DNA of 21,200 nt from IMG/VR virus record IMGVR_UViG_3300045977_000350, positions 1 through 21,200 of that record; one strand, written 5' to 3'. The notes under the pieces were generated by a model. It worked only from the letters and a program-made list of their open reading frames with translations, ran no database searches and had not been told where the DNA came from. Made by a program: the position numbers and the translations under genes. Shown here piece after piece: positions 7,857-16,049 of the stretch; position 1 is the stretch's first letter; each line of letters begins with the position of its first letter. This DNA comes from a virus.

Positions 7857-8543
7857 ATGTGCGATCCCATTGGCATGATCGGTCTGGCGTTCTCGATCGG
7901 CTCGCAGGTCATGCAATGGCAGGCGCAGCAGGACGTGATGAACAAACAGCAGCAAGCCAACAACGAGTGGCTTGCCTACCAGCGCATGAAGGCGCGGCGC
8001 TTTGACGAGACGCAAGAGCAGATGCGCAAGAAGGCCGACATCGCGCGCGTCGGTACGCTGAACGAGCTCACCGGCGAGAAGCAAGCGGCCGCCCAGGAGG
8101 AAGAGCAGGGGCGCCTCGAGGAAGAAATGATGCCGACCGCTGAGCCAGGAGCTCACCAAACAAACGACATGCGCGCACAGCTGTTTGGAGAAGGCGCCGG
8201 CAATAAGATCACGCAGCATTACGCGGACTCGCTCGCTGACGCGACACGCGAGGCGCGCACGCGCATGCAGAACCTCGCTGTCGTGGCATCGACCACAGGC
8301 TCGCAATTCGGCCTGGCGAACCGCGCCAACAGTCTGCTCGGCGAGAGCAAGGATGAAATCCAGCTGCAGGGTGACCTGCGCCAGGGCAACCTGCTCGCAT
8401 ACAACGTGGCAAAGGCTGTCGAGCCGGTGAAGTACGCGATCGGATCCGGCGCCGGCGCCGCCGGCGGCATCGGCCAGGCGGCAGCTGGTCTTGCCGGCCG
8501 CAGTCTCGGCGCGGCCGCGGCTGGTGGCTCACAATCGTTCTAG
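7857..8543 (+). CDS. T7 gp14-like internal virion (core/ejection) protein
   Basis: A 228-residue protein starting MCDPIGMIGLAFSIGSQVM, a short hydrophobic N-terminus that begins with Met-Cys as T7 gp14 does. It is followed by a long Gln/Ala/Arg-rich helical region (WQAQQDVMNKQQQANNEWLA; further helices to about residue 165) and a flexible C-terminus rich in Gly and Ala (GSGAGAAGGIGQAAAGLAG). This layout is that of the gp14 family. In T7 these proteins form part of the inner core and are ejected into the cell envelope to make the outer-membrane end of the DNA channel. The start lies four bases after the preceding stop behind GAGG. The gene position, ahead of two large proteins, matches the T7 order gp14-gp15-gp16. 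Confidence 0.7.
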   Translation: MCDPIGMIGLAFSIGSQVMQWQAQQDVMNKQQQANNEWLAYQRMKARRFDETQEQMRKKADIARVGTLNELTGEKQAAAQEEEQGRLEEEMMPTAEPGAHQTNDMRAQLFGEGAGNKITQHYADSLADATREARTRMQNLAVVASTTGSQFGLANRANSLLGESKDEIQLQGDLRQGNLLAYNVAKAVEPVKYAIGSGAGAAGGIGQAAAGLAGRSLGAAAAGGSQSF

Positions 8544-8552
8544 GAGGCAAAC

Positions 8553-10232
8553 GTGGCTGCAGTGACATTGGACGATGGCGGGTGGGGCGCGATCGCCACC
8601 AACTTTGCCAATGCGCTCGCGCCGGATCCTTCCAAGCGCGCACACATGATGCTGTACGGCGCGCAGTATCAAAAGATTTTGCTCGAGCAGGAAGAGAAGC
8701 GCCGCCAGATGGAGGCGCTGCAAAAATCGATCGAGGGTTTTCCGGCTACGCTGCCGACCGAGCCGATGCTGCCGAAGGTCGAAGGGCAGGATCAATTCGG
8801 CCCGCCGACACCGCAGATGACGCGCGACTTCGGAGTACAGCGCAATCAGCGTATCGCGGACAACGCTGCAGCGACGCTGCTCGCCAGGAGCGCTGAAGAC
8901 TTCGCCAAGGGTGTTCATGGCAACCGCGCGATGGGCGCGATCGCCGGCGGCATCCCGGCCGGCACGGGTCCGCAGGATGTCATCCAAACGCAGCTGAGCG
9001 CGATCGGTGCGAGCCTGCCGAACTACTCGACAACGCCGCACACGTATCAGCCGCTCTCACCTGGTGGTGAAGCGATGGGGCCCGCGATTAGCTCGCGCAG
9101 GATCCCAGAGGGACCGTCAACGATGGTGTCGCCTGGCAAGGCGGGGCCGGCGAATGTGTTTGAGAACGATGCTGCGATGGACCAGGCATTGCTCGGCCTC
9201 GCACGCAAGGCACAGACAAACAACATCAGCGTCCCCGAGCTCGAGCAAGCGTCAGTGCTGTTGGCTAACCGCTACGGCGTGAAGAACGTGCAAGGCAAAG
9301 GCGCGGATGGTGCAACCACCAACACTCTGGTGCGCGAGCGCGAGCCGCCCGAGGTGTTGGGCGGCTTGTTGGCGAAGGTTGGCGAGTACAATTCCTGGAA
9401 CAGTGCGCGCGAGGAGTCGGCCAGGACCGGGCGCCCGATGCCACCGCTCGTCACGCCAGCTGCGCCGGTGCCGCCGGTCGGCGGTCTTGCTGGTGCGCCT
9501 GCTGCGCTTCCTGCGCCGGCAGCTGCAGCGCCTGGTGCTGCACCTGGTGCAGCCGCACCGGCGCCCATAGTGCCGCCGCCGGCGACGGTCGGAGGCCTGC
9601 CTGTCGGCGCGAACGTCAGCACACCGACGCGCATCGCAGCAGGCGACGCATCACCGTTGCGCAAAGAGTGGATGGATCATCCCGCGGTGAAAAAGTATGA
9701 GCAGGCGATCCTGCCGTACCAACAGTTCAGCGAGAACGTGAAGGTCGGCACAGCGACCGCTGACATCTCGCTGATCTACAACCTCGCAAAGATGCTCGAT
9801 CCCGAGAGCGTGGTGCGCGAAGGCGAGATGCTGATCTGGCAAAAGACCGGCGGCGCGCTCGATCGCCTGCAGGGGCTCTACGACAAGATCGTCTCGAGCA
9901 GGGCAGCGTTGCCACCGCAGACCCGCGCCAACCTGGCCGACACAGCCGAGCGCGTGATGACTGAAACACACAAAAACTACGAGCGGGCCGCCGATCGCTT
10001 CGGCACGATCGCGGGCAAGATGGGCATCGACCCCGAGCTCATCGTGCCAAAGGTTGACCCGCTGCCGAAGATCGATCGCAAAGCAATCTCGAGCATCACG
10101 CCGGCGGGTGCTGGTCCGCGCGGAGCTCCCGAGCGATCGTCACTCACGACAGCAGCACCGGCGAGGCCTCCTGGCGGCGGTCGTACAATTCGCGTCAACC
10201 CTGACACCGGCGCGATCGAGGAAGTGCGATGA
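8553..10232 (+). CDS. Large internal virion / DNA-ejection protein candidate
   Basis: A 559-residue protein starting at GTG 6 bases after a perfect AGGAGG. The N-terminus has a helix-rich region with a coiled-coil-like stretch (about residues 38-60, YQKILLEQEEKRRQMEALQK). A long Ala/Pro linker (about 295-350) joins it to a C-terminal helical domain at about 405-500. That domain contains LAKMLDPESVVREGEMLIWQ and TGGALDRLQGLYDKIVSSRA, a pattern seen repeatedly in phage internal and DNA-transfer proteins ('AK.LDP.SVVREGE...'). It occupies the place of T7 gp15 but no direct similarity to gp15 is visible. The stop shares ATGA with the next start. An ejection role is inferred from position and the C-terminal domain. 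Confidence 0.6.
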   Translation: MAAVTLDDGGWGAIATNFANALAPDPSKRAHMMLYGAQYQKILLEQEEKRRQMEALQKSIEGFPATLPTEPMLPKVEGQDQFGPPTPQMTRDFGVQRNQRIADNAAATLLARSAEDFAKGVHGNRAMGAIAGGIPAGTGPQDVIQTQLSAIGASLPNYSTTPHTYQPLSPGGEAMGPAISSRRIPEGPSTMVSPGKAGPANVFENDAAMDQALLGLARKAQTNNISVPELEQASVLLANRYGVKNVQGKGADGATTNTLVREREPPEVLGGLLAKVGEYNSWNSAREESARTGRPMPPLVTPAAPVPPVGGLAGAPAALPAPAAAAPGAAPGAAAPAPIVPPPATVGGLPVGANVSTPTRIAAGDASPLRKEWMDHPAVKKYEQAILPYQQFSENVKVGTATADISLIYNLAKMLDPESVVREGEMLIWQKTGGALDRLQGLYDKIVSSRAALPPQTRANLADTAERVMTETHKNYERAADRFGTIAGKMGIDPELIVPKVDPLPKIDRKAISSITPAGAGPRGAPERSSLTTAAPARPPGGGRTIRVNPDTGAIEEVR

Positions 10233-12214
10233 ACCTGCAACTCAGCGACGGGACCACACTGCAAGTCCCCGACGATGCAACGCCGGATGCGATCCGAAAC
10301 TATGCGGCGCGCGGCGAGCAGTACATCAGGACCAACCGGGCGCCGGCGCCGAGCTCGAGCTCGCCATACGCGATGCCGGATGATCCAGATCCCATGAGCG
10401 CGAACAACACCGCGCGTCGCTGGGTGCGCAATGTCGTGACCGGCATCCCCGACCTGGTCGTGGGAGCTCACAACGCCGGCCTACTAAGTCCGCTGCAGTC
10501 AACGGCCGATTACATCACCGGCACCGAGCGCCCGGTGAGCAAGCTGCCGATGCCGAGCGAGCTCTACAACAAGTACATCGGCGACGTGCCCAACCTTCCT
10601 GAAGATACGAGCTATGGCCGGCACATTGGCGAAGGCGTGCTCGCTGCTGCACCGTTTGGAGCTCGAGGTGTAGCTGATGCTGCTCGAGCCGCACCGAGCC
10701 TTGGTCGGTCAGTGCTCGACGCAGCGGGATCGTTTGGCCGCAATGTTGTTGGATCGACCGTTGGGTCCGATGTCGGTGGTCGTGTCGGCGGCGCGATCGC
10801 CGGCGAGAAGGGACAGATCCTTGGGAGCCTGGCCGGCGGCGCTGCGCCCTCAGTGAGCCCGAGCTCAATCATCCAGTCTCGCTACGCCGGCCGCGGCAAA
10901 CAGAACGCGCCAGAGATTGCAGCTGCAGCTGAGCGGCTCGGCATCGAGCCGACCGCCGGCGCGCTCGGCAACCTCGACATCCAGGCGCGCGAGAACCGGT
11001 ACGCCGGCAACTATCCGCAGGGCCTGGCCTCGCGCGAACAGCAGCGCATCCGCGCCGAGATGGCAGGCGCCGGCGAGGATATCGGCGTGCAGCGTGGCGG
11101 CACCGGCGGCAGTGTTGCGCAGGTCGGCGACGACATCCGATCGGCGACCACCGATCGCCTGCAGGCTGATCGCGACTATTCATCCGCCGGCCAGGAGAAC
11201 CTGCAGCGTGATGTGGGCGACCTCACGCCGGTGCCGATCTACAACATCATCCAGCAAGCACGCGCGGCTTACCCTGGACTGACGGTGCCAGGCCGCAATG
11301 CACTGACGCATCGCATCGTTGAGCAACTCTATCCGCTCATCACGCAGCGCGACGCACACGGCAATCCGGTCATCGGTCCAAACTCAACGGTGCCCTACGG
11401 CTTGCTGAAGCAATGGCGCACCGAGCTCGGGCAGTCGTTCGACCAGGGCAGGATCCCGCGCAACCGCGAGCTCTACGGACCCGCCACCGATGCGATGGCG
11501 GATGCGGCTTCCAGCACCGGCATCCCGCGTGGCGAGTTCAATCGGGTGCAAGAGTTCACGCGCGGTGTCGAAGGTGAGGGAGGCCTCGCCGATCGCCTGG
11601 CACCCTACGACAAGGAACCGCAAGCGGCATACAACTACACGCTCGAGGGTGGACTGAATAACCCCGATCGCGTCCAGACGTTCGCGCGCGAGACAGCCGG
11701 CGATCCGCGCCAGGATCGCGTCTTCGGCAATTACTTGCAGCAGCTGGCTGCAGATACGCTCGGCACCGGCGGCGCGCAGGGGCCGCGCAAGTTTGCCGAC
11801 ATCATCCAGAACGCGGACCCGCGCGCGATCGCGACCATTGCGGACCAGGTGGCGCCAGCAGTGCGGGATCTTGCGACGGTCGCGCAGGGTGTCAACGTGC
11901 CGACCAGCCAGACCGGGCTCACCAGGGCGACCGGCGGCGTTGCCAACACGCTCGGCGGAAAGTTTCTCGGCTCCGAGGTGCTCGGTCAGCTGGCCGGTGC
12001 AATCGATCCGATACTCGCGATGCCGGCGCGCGGCATCGGCTACCTGGCGCGGCCAAGCCTCGACTGGATCAACCAGCGCATCATGCAAAGCGATGCGGCG
12101 AAGCGCGGCATGATCGGTGCACCAAATCCGCGCCGGCCGATGAGCATCGATGAGCTCGTCCGCATCCTCAACATCGTGGGTCAGCAGCAAGGGCAGCAAC
12201 AGCCGGCACCGTGA
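10229..12214 (+). CDS. Large internal virion protein candidate
   Basis: A 661-residue protein in an ATGA overlap with the preceding gene. The first 40 residues (LQLSDGTTLQVPDDATPDAI) are a small domain common at the N-terminus of phage-encoded large proteins ('LPDGT...VPDDAT...I'). Around residues 135-215 is a small-residue-rich, mildly hydrophobic stretch (GRNVVGSTVGSDVGGRVGGA) that could insert into or cross a membrane during ejection. The remainder is mainly helical, with many Arg and Gln. No lytic motif is seen here; the lytic domains are in the next gene. The position suggests a partner of the other core proteins. The function is not demonstrated by any motif. Confidence 0.6.
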   Translation: MNLQLSDGTTLQVPDDATPDAIRNYAARGEQYIRTNRAPAPSSSSPYAMPDDPDPMSANNTARRWVRNVVTGIPDLVVGAHNAGLLSPLQSTADYITGTERPVSKLPMPSELYNKYIGDVPNLPEDTSYGRHIGEGVLAAAPFGARGVADAARAAPSLGRSVLDAAGSFGRNVVGSTVGSDVGGRVGGAIAGEKGQILGSLAGGAAPSVSPSSIIQSRYAGRGKQNAPEIAAAAERLGIEPTAGALGNLDIQARENRYAGNYPQGLASREQQRIRAEMAGAGEDIGVQRGGTGGSVAQVGDDIRSATTDRLQADRDYSSAGQENLQRDVGDLTPVPIYNIIQQARAAYPGLTVPGRNALTHRIVEQLYPLITQRDAHGNPVIGPNSTVPYGLLKQWRTELGQSFDQGRIPRNRELYGPATDAMADAASSTGIPRGEFNRVQEFTRGVEGEGGLADRLAPYDKEPQAAYNYTLEGGLNNPDRVQTFARETAGDPRQDRVFGNYLQQLAADTLGTGGAQGPRKFADIIQNADPRAIATIADQVAPAVRDLATVAQGVNVPTSQTGLTRATGGVANTLGGKFLGSEVLGQLAGAIDPILAMPARGIGYLARPSLDWINQRIMQSDAAKRGMIGAPNPRRPMSIDELVRILNIVGQQQGQQQPAP

Positions 12215-12221
12215 GGACACC

Positions 12222-15005
12222 ATGCCATCGCTCGCAGACTATCTGCTCGATCCGAACCGGCGCCAGTTGCGATCGCAATTTCGCCAGGGTCCGGTGCCGC
12301 GCCCCGTGCAACAGCTTTGGCAGAACGTCGGCGAGAGCCTGTACCGCGATGCAGAGCGCGCGTGGCTGACCCCCGATGGCAAGCTGAAGCCTTCGCCAGC
12401 TTGGGGGCAACGACCGGTCGCCCAGGCTGATGCAGACGCCGCAACATTCCGCGCTGCAGGCGCGGAGGCAAACGCCGATCGCGACGCTCGCCTTGCAAGC
12501 CAGGCCACACGCGAGGCCAGCACAGCCAGCACGGCCAAACAGCTTCGACCGCCGGCACAAGCACCAGCACAAGCACCAGGCCTGTCGGGCATCGCGAGCG
12601 CGCACCAGATGCTCGACACGCCGGTCGGTGTGCTTGTCCAGAAATACGCTCCCGATCGCGCCGGCATGGTCCCCGATGCGATCGGCAAATCAACGCTGCG
12701 ATCGGTGCTGCAGGGGCCGTTTGGCAGCATGGTGATGCCGCAACTGCAGCCCACGCTCGCACCGCAGCTGAAGCAGTGGGGCATCACGCAGCAAGACTTT
12801 GCCAACGCGGTCAACCAACCACCGCCGAACCCACCGGCCGTGATACAAGCACAACCACCGCAGCCGGCAGGACCGCCAGCCGCGGCGCCGCCACAGCGAC
12901 CGGCTGCGGCGGCGCCACCGCGGCCGCCAGGCAGCGTGCCGACCGGGATCCCTGAAGGCTTGCACCCGTCCGCGCGCGGCTATGCCGAAACGCTGCTCAA
13001 AGATTTCCCCGGCACACCGATCACCTCAGGACATCGCGACGCCACCACCAACGCGAAGGTCGGTGGAGCTCGAGGCTCGCAGCACATTGAAGGTCGCGCG
13101 CTCGACATCTCGCTGCGTGGCCTCAACGACGCGCAGAAGGCTGCGGTGGTCGATCATGCGCTCGCGAACGGTGCGCGCGGCATCGGCTACTATCCGCACA
13201 GCGAGAGTGTGCACGTTGATTTTCGCGAAGGCGCGAACGCTGCCTGGGGCCCGAACTACAGCAAGACCTCGCTCGACAGAACGCCGGCCTGGTTTCAGCA
13301 GCGCGCCCAGGCGCACCTCAGCAACACCGGCGGGCCCGCTCCACCGTCCGGTGCCGTGGCACGAGCTCGAGGCCCTGCGCCCTCGACCGACATGGTCATG
13401 GGCAAGCTGCAGTCGCTCGGCTTCAATGAGGCGCAGTCGAAGGCGATCGTCGGCAACATGCTGCAAGAGAGCTCACTGCGCCCGAACGCAGTGAACCGCG
13501 CGGAGGGCGCATACGGCTTGATGCAGTGGCGCGGCGAGCGCTTCAACCAGCTGCAGCAATTCGCGCAACAGCAGGGCACCACCTGGCAGAACCCCGACAC
13601 GCAGCTGGCCTTCATCAAGCACGAGATGACGAACAACCCCTACGAGGCTCGCCAGGCGCAGCGCTTCCTGCAGGCCACGACCGTCGAGGAAGCCAACGCG
13701 GGCATGCGCAACTACATCCGCTACGGCGACGGCTCGGAGGGGAAGCGTCTCGCCTATGCGCAGCGCGTCCCCGGCACGGCCGGCACGACCGCCCAGGAGG
13801 CGATCGCCCAAGCGATGCCTGGCGCCCAGGCGGCGCCGGTGCCGAGCGCCTTGTCCTACGGGCCGACCGCCACGCCCCAGGCTGGACCGGCGCCCCTGCA
13901 GATCACCGTCAACAAGCCGAGCCCGCCGGCGAGTCCGCAGCAGCCGCAGGCTGTCATGGCACCTCGAGCTCAGCAAAACGCACCGGTGAGTCCCGCTGCG
14001 CCGGCGCAGGGCCGTTCCAAGCTGGCCCAGCAAATCATGGACAGCATGCTGCCCCACCCGAGCCAGGGACAACTCACGACCTTTGTCGAGCCCAAGACCG
14101 GGAACGAGATTATCACCGGCTCGATCGGCGGGGAGAGCATCTACCGGAACCTGGGGCGCACCGGCGCGGGACAGCCAACGACACCCGGTGCTGTCCCCGC
14201 CGCGCTGCGTCAGGCAGTCGAGCAGGCTGTCCCAATGCCGCGTCCAAGGCCTGCCGAGGCGCCCCAGGGCACACCCTTCGCGATCATGCCCGACACCGGC
14301 GCGGCGATGAAACCGCCGACCGTGATGCAGCGCGACTTCAGCCCGCTGCCGACCACCAAGATGCCTGGCGAGCTCACGCCTAACGCCGGCTTCCTGGCGC
14401 CTGGCTCGCTGCTGTCGAACAAGCCGCAAGCCGCGGACGCTCTCAGCTTTGAGCGCCCGTACCTCTCCAACCCTGGTGCGAAGGGCAACCCGATGGTCGG
14501 CCCGAGCGGCACGCCGAGCATGGTGCCGAACAAGGACGCGCTGATGGGAGGGCAGGCGCCAACCCTGCCCGGTGCCAGCTTCCCAGGGCCAAGGGCGAGT
14601 CCGCCGGGGCCGGTCGCGGGGTTGACGTCACCCCTGCCGGCGGGCCCACCGGCGCCCTTCCCAGGGCCGATGAGCTCACCGGCGCCACAGCCCTTCCTCT
14701 CGGCCGGCGGCGGCGGGCGCGTCGGCGGATCTGGCTTCAACCTGCCAGGCCCGGTGTCGGCATTTGGCCCGCAGAACGTCATGCCTGGATCCTCGAGCTC
14801 GCCGGCGCCACAGCCCCCGCCGCAGGCCTGGATCCCGCCGCAGCTGCAGTGGTGGCAGCAGCCAGGCGCCTTCGGTGGCTACAGCGGCTACGGTGGCTTC
14901 GGTGGTGGCGGCTACAGCGGCTTCGGCGGCTTCGGCAGCGGCGACTTCGGCGGCAGCGGCTTCTCCGGTCTGGGCTTCGGCCTGGGCGGCTTCGGCGGCA
15001 TGTGA
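12222..15005 (+). CDS. Virion-associated bifunctional lysin: M15-type peptidase plus tail-lysozyme domain
   Basis: A 927-residue protein starting at ATG 12222, behind GTGAGGAC, 8 bases after the previous stop. The frame also reads through from 12150, but that part overlaps the previous gene. Residues about 242-365 form an M15-type peptidase. The zinc-site signature SQHIEGRALDI gives His288 and Asp295, and VHVDFR gives His331, after the usual ITSGHRD...N..VGGARGSQH approach. Residues about 387-515 match the phage tail-lysozyme domain (NMLQESSLRP, probable catalytic Glu416; then AYGLMQWRGERF). Both would cut peptidoglycan, in the peptide and the glycan strand respectively, during DNA entry. The N-terminal 240 residues and the region after 520 are Ala/Pro-rich and flexible, and the last 50 residues are Gly/Phe/Tyr-rich. 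No signal peptide is seen, so it acts from the virion. Confidence 0.8.
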   Translation: MPSLADYLLDPNRRQLRSQFRQGPVPRPVQQLWQNVGESLYRDAERAWLTPDGKLKPSPAWGQRPVAQADADAATFRAAGAEANADRDARLASQATREASTASTAKQLRPPAQAPAQAPGLSGIASAHQMLDTPVGVLVQKYAPDRAGMVPDAIGKSTLRSVLQGPFGSMVMPQLQPTLAPQLKQWGITQQDFANAVNQPPPNPPAVIQAQPPQPAGPPAAAPPQRPAAAAPPRPPGSVPTGIPEGLHPSARGYAETLLKDFPGTPITSGHRDATTNAKVGGARGSQHIEGRALDISLRGLNDAQKAAVVDHALANGARGIGYYPHSESVHVDFREGANAAWGPNYSKTSLDRTPAWFQQRAQAHLSNTGGPAPPSGAVARARGPAPSTDMVMGKLQSLGFNEAQSKAIVGNMLQESSLRPNAVNRAEGAYGLMQWRGERFNQLQQFAQQQGTTWQNPDTQLAFIKHEMTNNPYEARQAQRFLQATTVEEANAGMRNYIRYGDGSEGKRLAYAQRVPGTAGTTAQEAIAQAMPGAQAAPVPSALSYGPTATPQAGPAPLQITVNKPSPPASPQQPQAVMAPRAQQNAPVSPAAPAQGRSKLAQQIMDSMLPHPSQGQLTTFVEPKTGNEIITGSIGGESIYRNLGRTGAGQPTTPGAVPAALRQAVEQAVPMPRPRPAEAPQGTPFAIMPDTGAAMKPPTVMQRDFSPLPTTKMPGELTPNAGFLAPGSLLSNKPQAADALSFERPYLSNPGAKGNPMVGPSGTPSMVPNKDALMGGQAPTLPGASFPGPRASPPGPVAGLTSPLPAGPPAPFPGPMSSPAPQPFLSAGGGGRVGGSGFNLPGPVSAFGPQNVMPGSSSSPAPQPPPQAWIPPQLQWWQQPGAFGGYSGYGGFGGGGYSGFGGFGSGDFGGSGFSGLGFGLGGFGGM

Positions 15006-15020
15006 GGCGTAACAAAAAGC

Positions 15021-15065
15021 GCAAATCTGTTACGGCACCGTGGCAGAACGGCCAGATTTGCCACG
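15021..15065 (+). repeat. Two mutually exclusive inverted repeats in the convergent intergenic region
   Basis: GCAAATCTG (15021-15029) pairs with CAGATTTGC (15053-15061), nine perfect base pairs around a 23-nt loop. Inside it CGTGGCA (15039-15045) can instead pair with TGCCACG (15059-15065). No U-run follows in either direction. It lies 16 bases after the last virion gene. It may end or protect the late transcript, or it may be an unrelated structure. Confidence 0.4.
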
Positions 15066-15086
15066 CCTGTTCCCCGTGAAACAAAA

Positions 15087-15106
15087 GGGGCCCCCGAAGG
15101 GGCCCC
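15087..15106 (-). terminator. Leftward intrinsic terminator with UUCG loop
   Basis: Read on the minus strand, GGGGCCCC-TTCG-GGGGCCCC is followed by TTTTGTTTC. That is an eight-pair GC stem closed by the extra-stable UUCG tetraloop, with a U-rich tail. It lies 23 bases beyond the stop of the PP-loop gene and ends that transcript before it runs into the late operon. On the + strand there is no U-tail, so it is mainly one-directional. Confidence 0.85.
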
Positions 15107-15129
15107 GCCTCGCGCGCGTATCAGGATTA

Positions 15130-15900
15130 TCAGGCTGCGATCGCGAGCTCGGTGGCCTCCGCGACGATCTGGGTCAGGCTCTTGCGGCTCATGTGCATGG
15201 TGTAGCCGGTGCGCTCTTCCATCGCGACGAACTGGGCGAAGAGCTCGGGGCGGGCCGCGGCGCCGCGCGCGATGTCGCCCTTGCTGCCCATGATGCAGAA
15301 CACGCAGGACAGGCGCTCGTTGCCGGCGGCGTATGCGGGGTGCGGCTCCTGGCCGGCGCCGGCGATCGTGGCGAACACCTCAGCGGTGGTCAGGGTGAAG
15401 ATCGGGCACCACTCGTACCAGGTGCGGCCGGCCTTGCTGTTGCGTGCGCTCAGCTTGAAGGGGTTCAGCTTGGAGCGCGAGGCGCTCTCCGCGGCGCGCA
15501 CGCCGGTGCAGGACACGATCACCTTGATGCCGCGCGCGGCGGCGTAGCGGCGAACCTCACGGTCGATCGGATCGCGCTTCAGGTCGGAGGTGCACTGACG
15601 GTGTGCGCTCGACGGGAAGGACGGGACATCGGGGCGGGCGGCGAAGCGGCGCTCGACCATGTCGAGGAAGGTCTTCTGCGCGCGGGCGACGATGAAGGGC
15701 ACGCCGGCGTCAGCTGCCTGCTGCTGTGCGAGCTCGAGGGCACCGTGCCACTCCATCTCGCCGAGCGAGGCGTGCACGACCAGGATCTGCGAGGCGGGGA
15801 CCGTCTCGAGCAGCTTGATCATCATGGCCTGGCTGTCCTTGCCGCCAGAGTGATTGATGATGAAGAGGGCGCCCTGGGCGACGAGGTCTTGGGTGTTCAT
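15130..15900 (-). CDS. PP-loop ATPase of the PAPS-reductase-like family
   Basis: A 256-residue protein. The start at 15900 has AGGAG nine bases upstream and is preferred over an in-frame start at 15930. The PP-loop SGGKDS is at residues 18-23 and binds ATP. A second family signature, GVRAAESASR, is at 133-142. Cysteines at 103 (RQCTSDLK), 131, 165 (WCPIF) and a CVFC pair at 199-202 could hold an iron-sulphur cluster or act in sulphur transfer. The C-terminal KRTxECGLH motif of true assimilatory CysH is absent, so sulphate assimilation is unlikely. Relatives include DndC of DNA phosphorothioation and many unassigned phage proteins. The gene has its own promoter and terminator and stands apart from both operons, as accessory (moron) genes do. 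Substrate unknown. Confidence 0.8.
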   Translation of the reverse strand: MNTQDLVAQGALFIINHSGGKDSQAMMIKLLETVPASQILVVHASLGEMEWHGALELAQQQAADAGVPFIVARAQKTFLDMVERRFAARPDVPSFPSSAHRQCTSDLKRDPIDREVRRYAAARGIKVIVSCTGVRAAESASRSKLNPFKLSARNSKAGRTWYEWCPIFTLTTAEVFATIAGAGQEPHPAYAAGNERLSCVFCIMGSKGDIARGAAARPELFAQFVAMEERTGYTMHMSRKSLTQIVAEATELAIAA

Positions 15901-15939
15901 GTCGGTTAGCTCCTGACCGGTGACCACCACCGGCCTCAG

Positions 15940-15970
15940 TGGTGTGCCACAGTAGTCTGGGGGGTGTCAA
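15940..15970 (-). promoter_or_regulatory. Leftward promoter of the PP-loop gene with operator over the -10
   Basis: On the minus strand a perfect TTGACA (15970-15965) is followed at 17 bases by a poor -10 (GCACAC, 15947-15942). The word TGGTGTGCCACAG (+ strand, 15940-15952) covers that -10. The combination of a consensus -35 with a weak -10 inside a repeated word suggests a regulated promoter. Transcription would begin about 35 bases before the ATG at 15900. Confidence 0.55.
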
Positions 15971-15982
15971 CAGCTAAAAACA

Positions 15983-16024
15983 AAGGCCCCGCCGCGGAGC
16001 CCGTGAGGGTAACGGCGGGGCCTT
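15983..16024 (-). terminator. Leftward intrinsic terminator of the early/integration operon
   Basis: A perfect 12-bp inverted repeat, AAGGCCCCGCCG (15983-15994) and CGGCGGGGCCTT (16013-16024), has an 18-nt loop. On the minus strand it is followed by TTTGTTTTTAG, a clear U-rich tail. It lies 25 bases after the stop of the HTH gene and 12 bases before the TTGACA of the next unit, so it separates the two leftward transcripts. Confidence 0.88.
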
Positions 16025-16049
16025 GGGGATCCTTAACGGAGGCTGGTGG

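Noticed and set aside
12150-12221. Upstream extension of the lysin frame
   Set aside because: It overlaps the end of the preceding protein and has no ribosome binding site, while ATG 12222 has one and sits just after that stop.
14850-15005. Possible diversity-generating retroelement variable region at the end of the last virion gene
   Set aside because: No reverse transcriptase gene or template repeat is present. The segment is a simple Gly/aromatic repeat and not a C-type-lectin-like domain.
15040-15909. Open + strand frame of 289 codons opposite the PP-loop gene
   Set aside because: It has no ribosome binding site or motif and runs through the leftward terminator. The minus frame has the PP-loop and a good Shine-Dalgarno.
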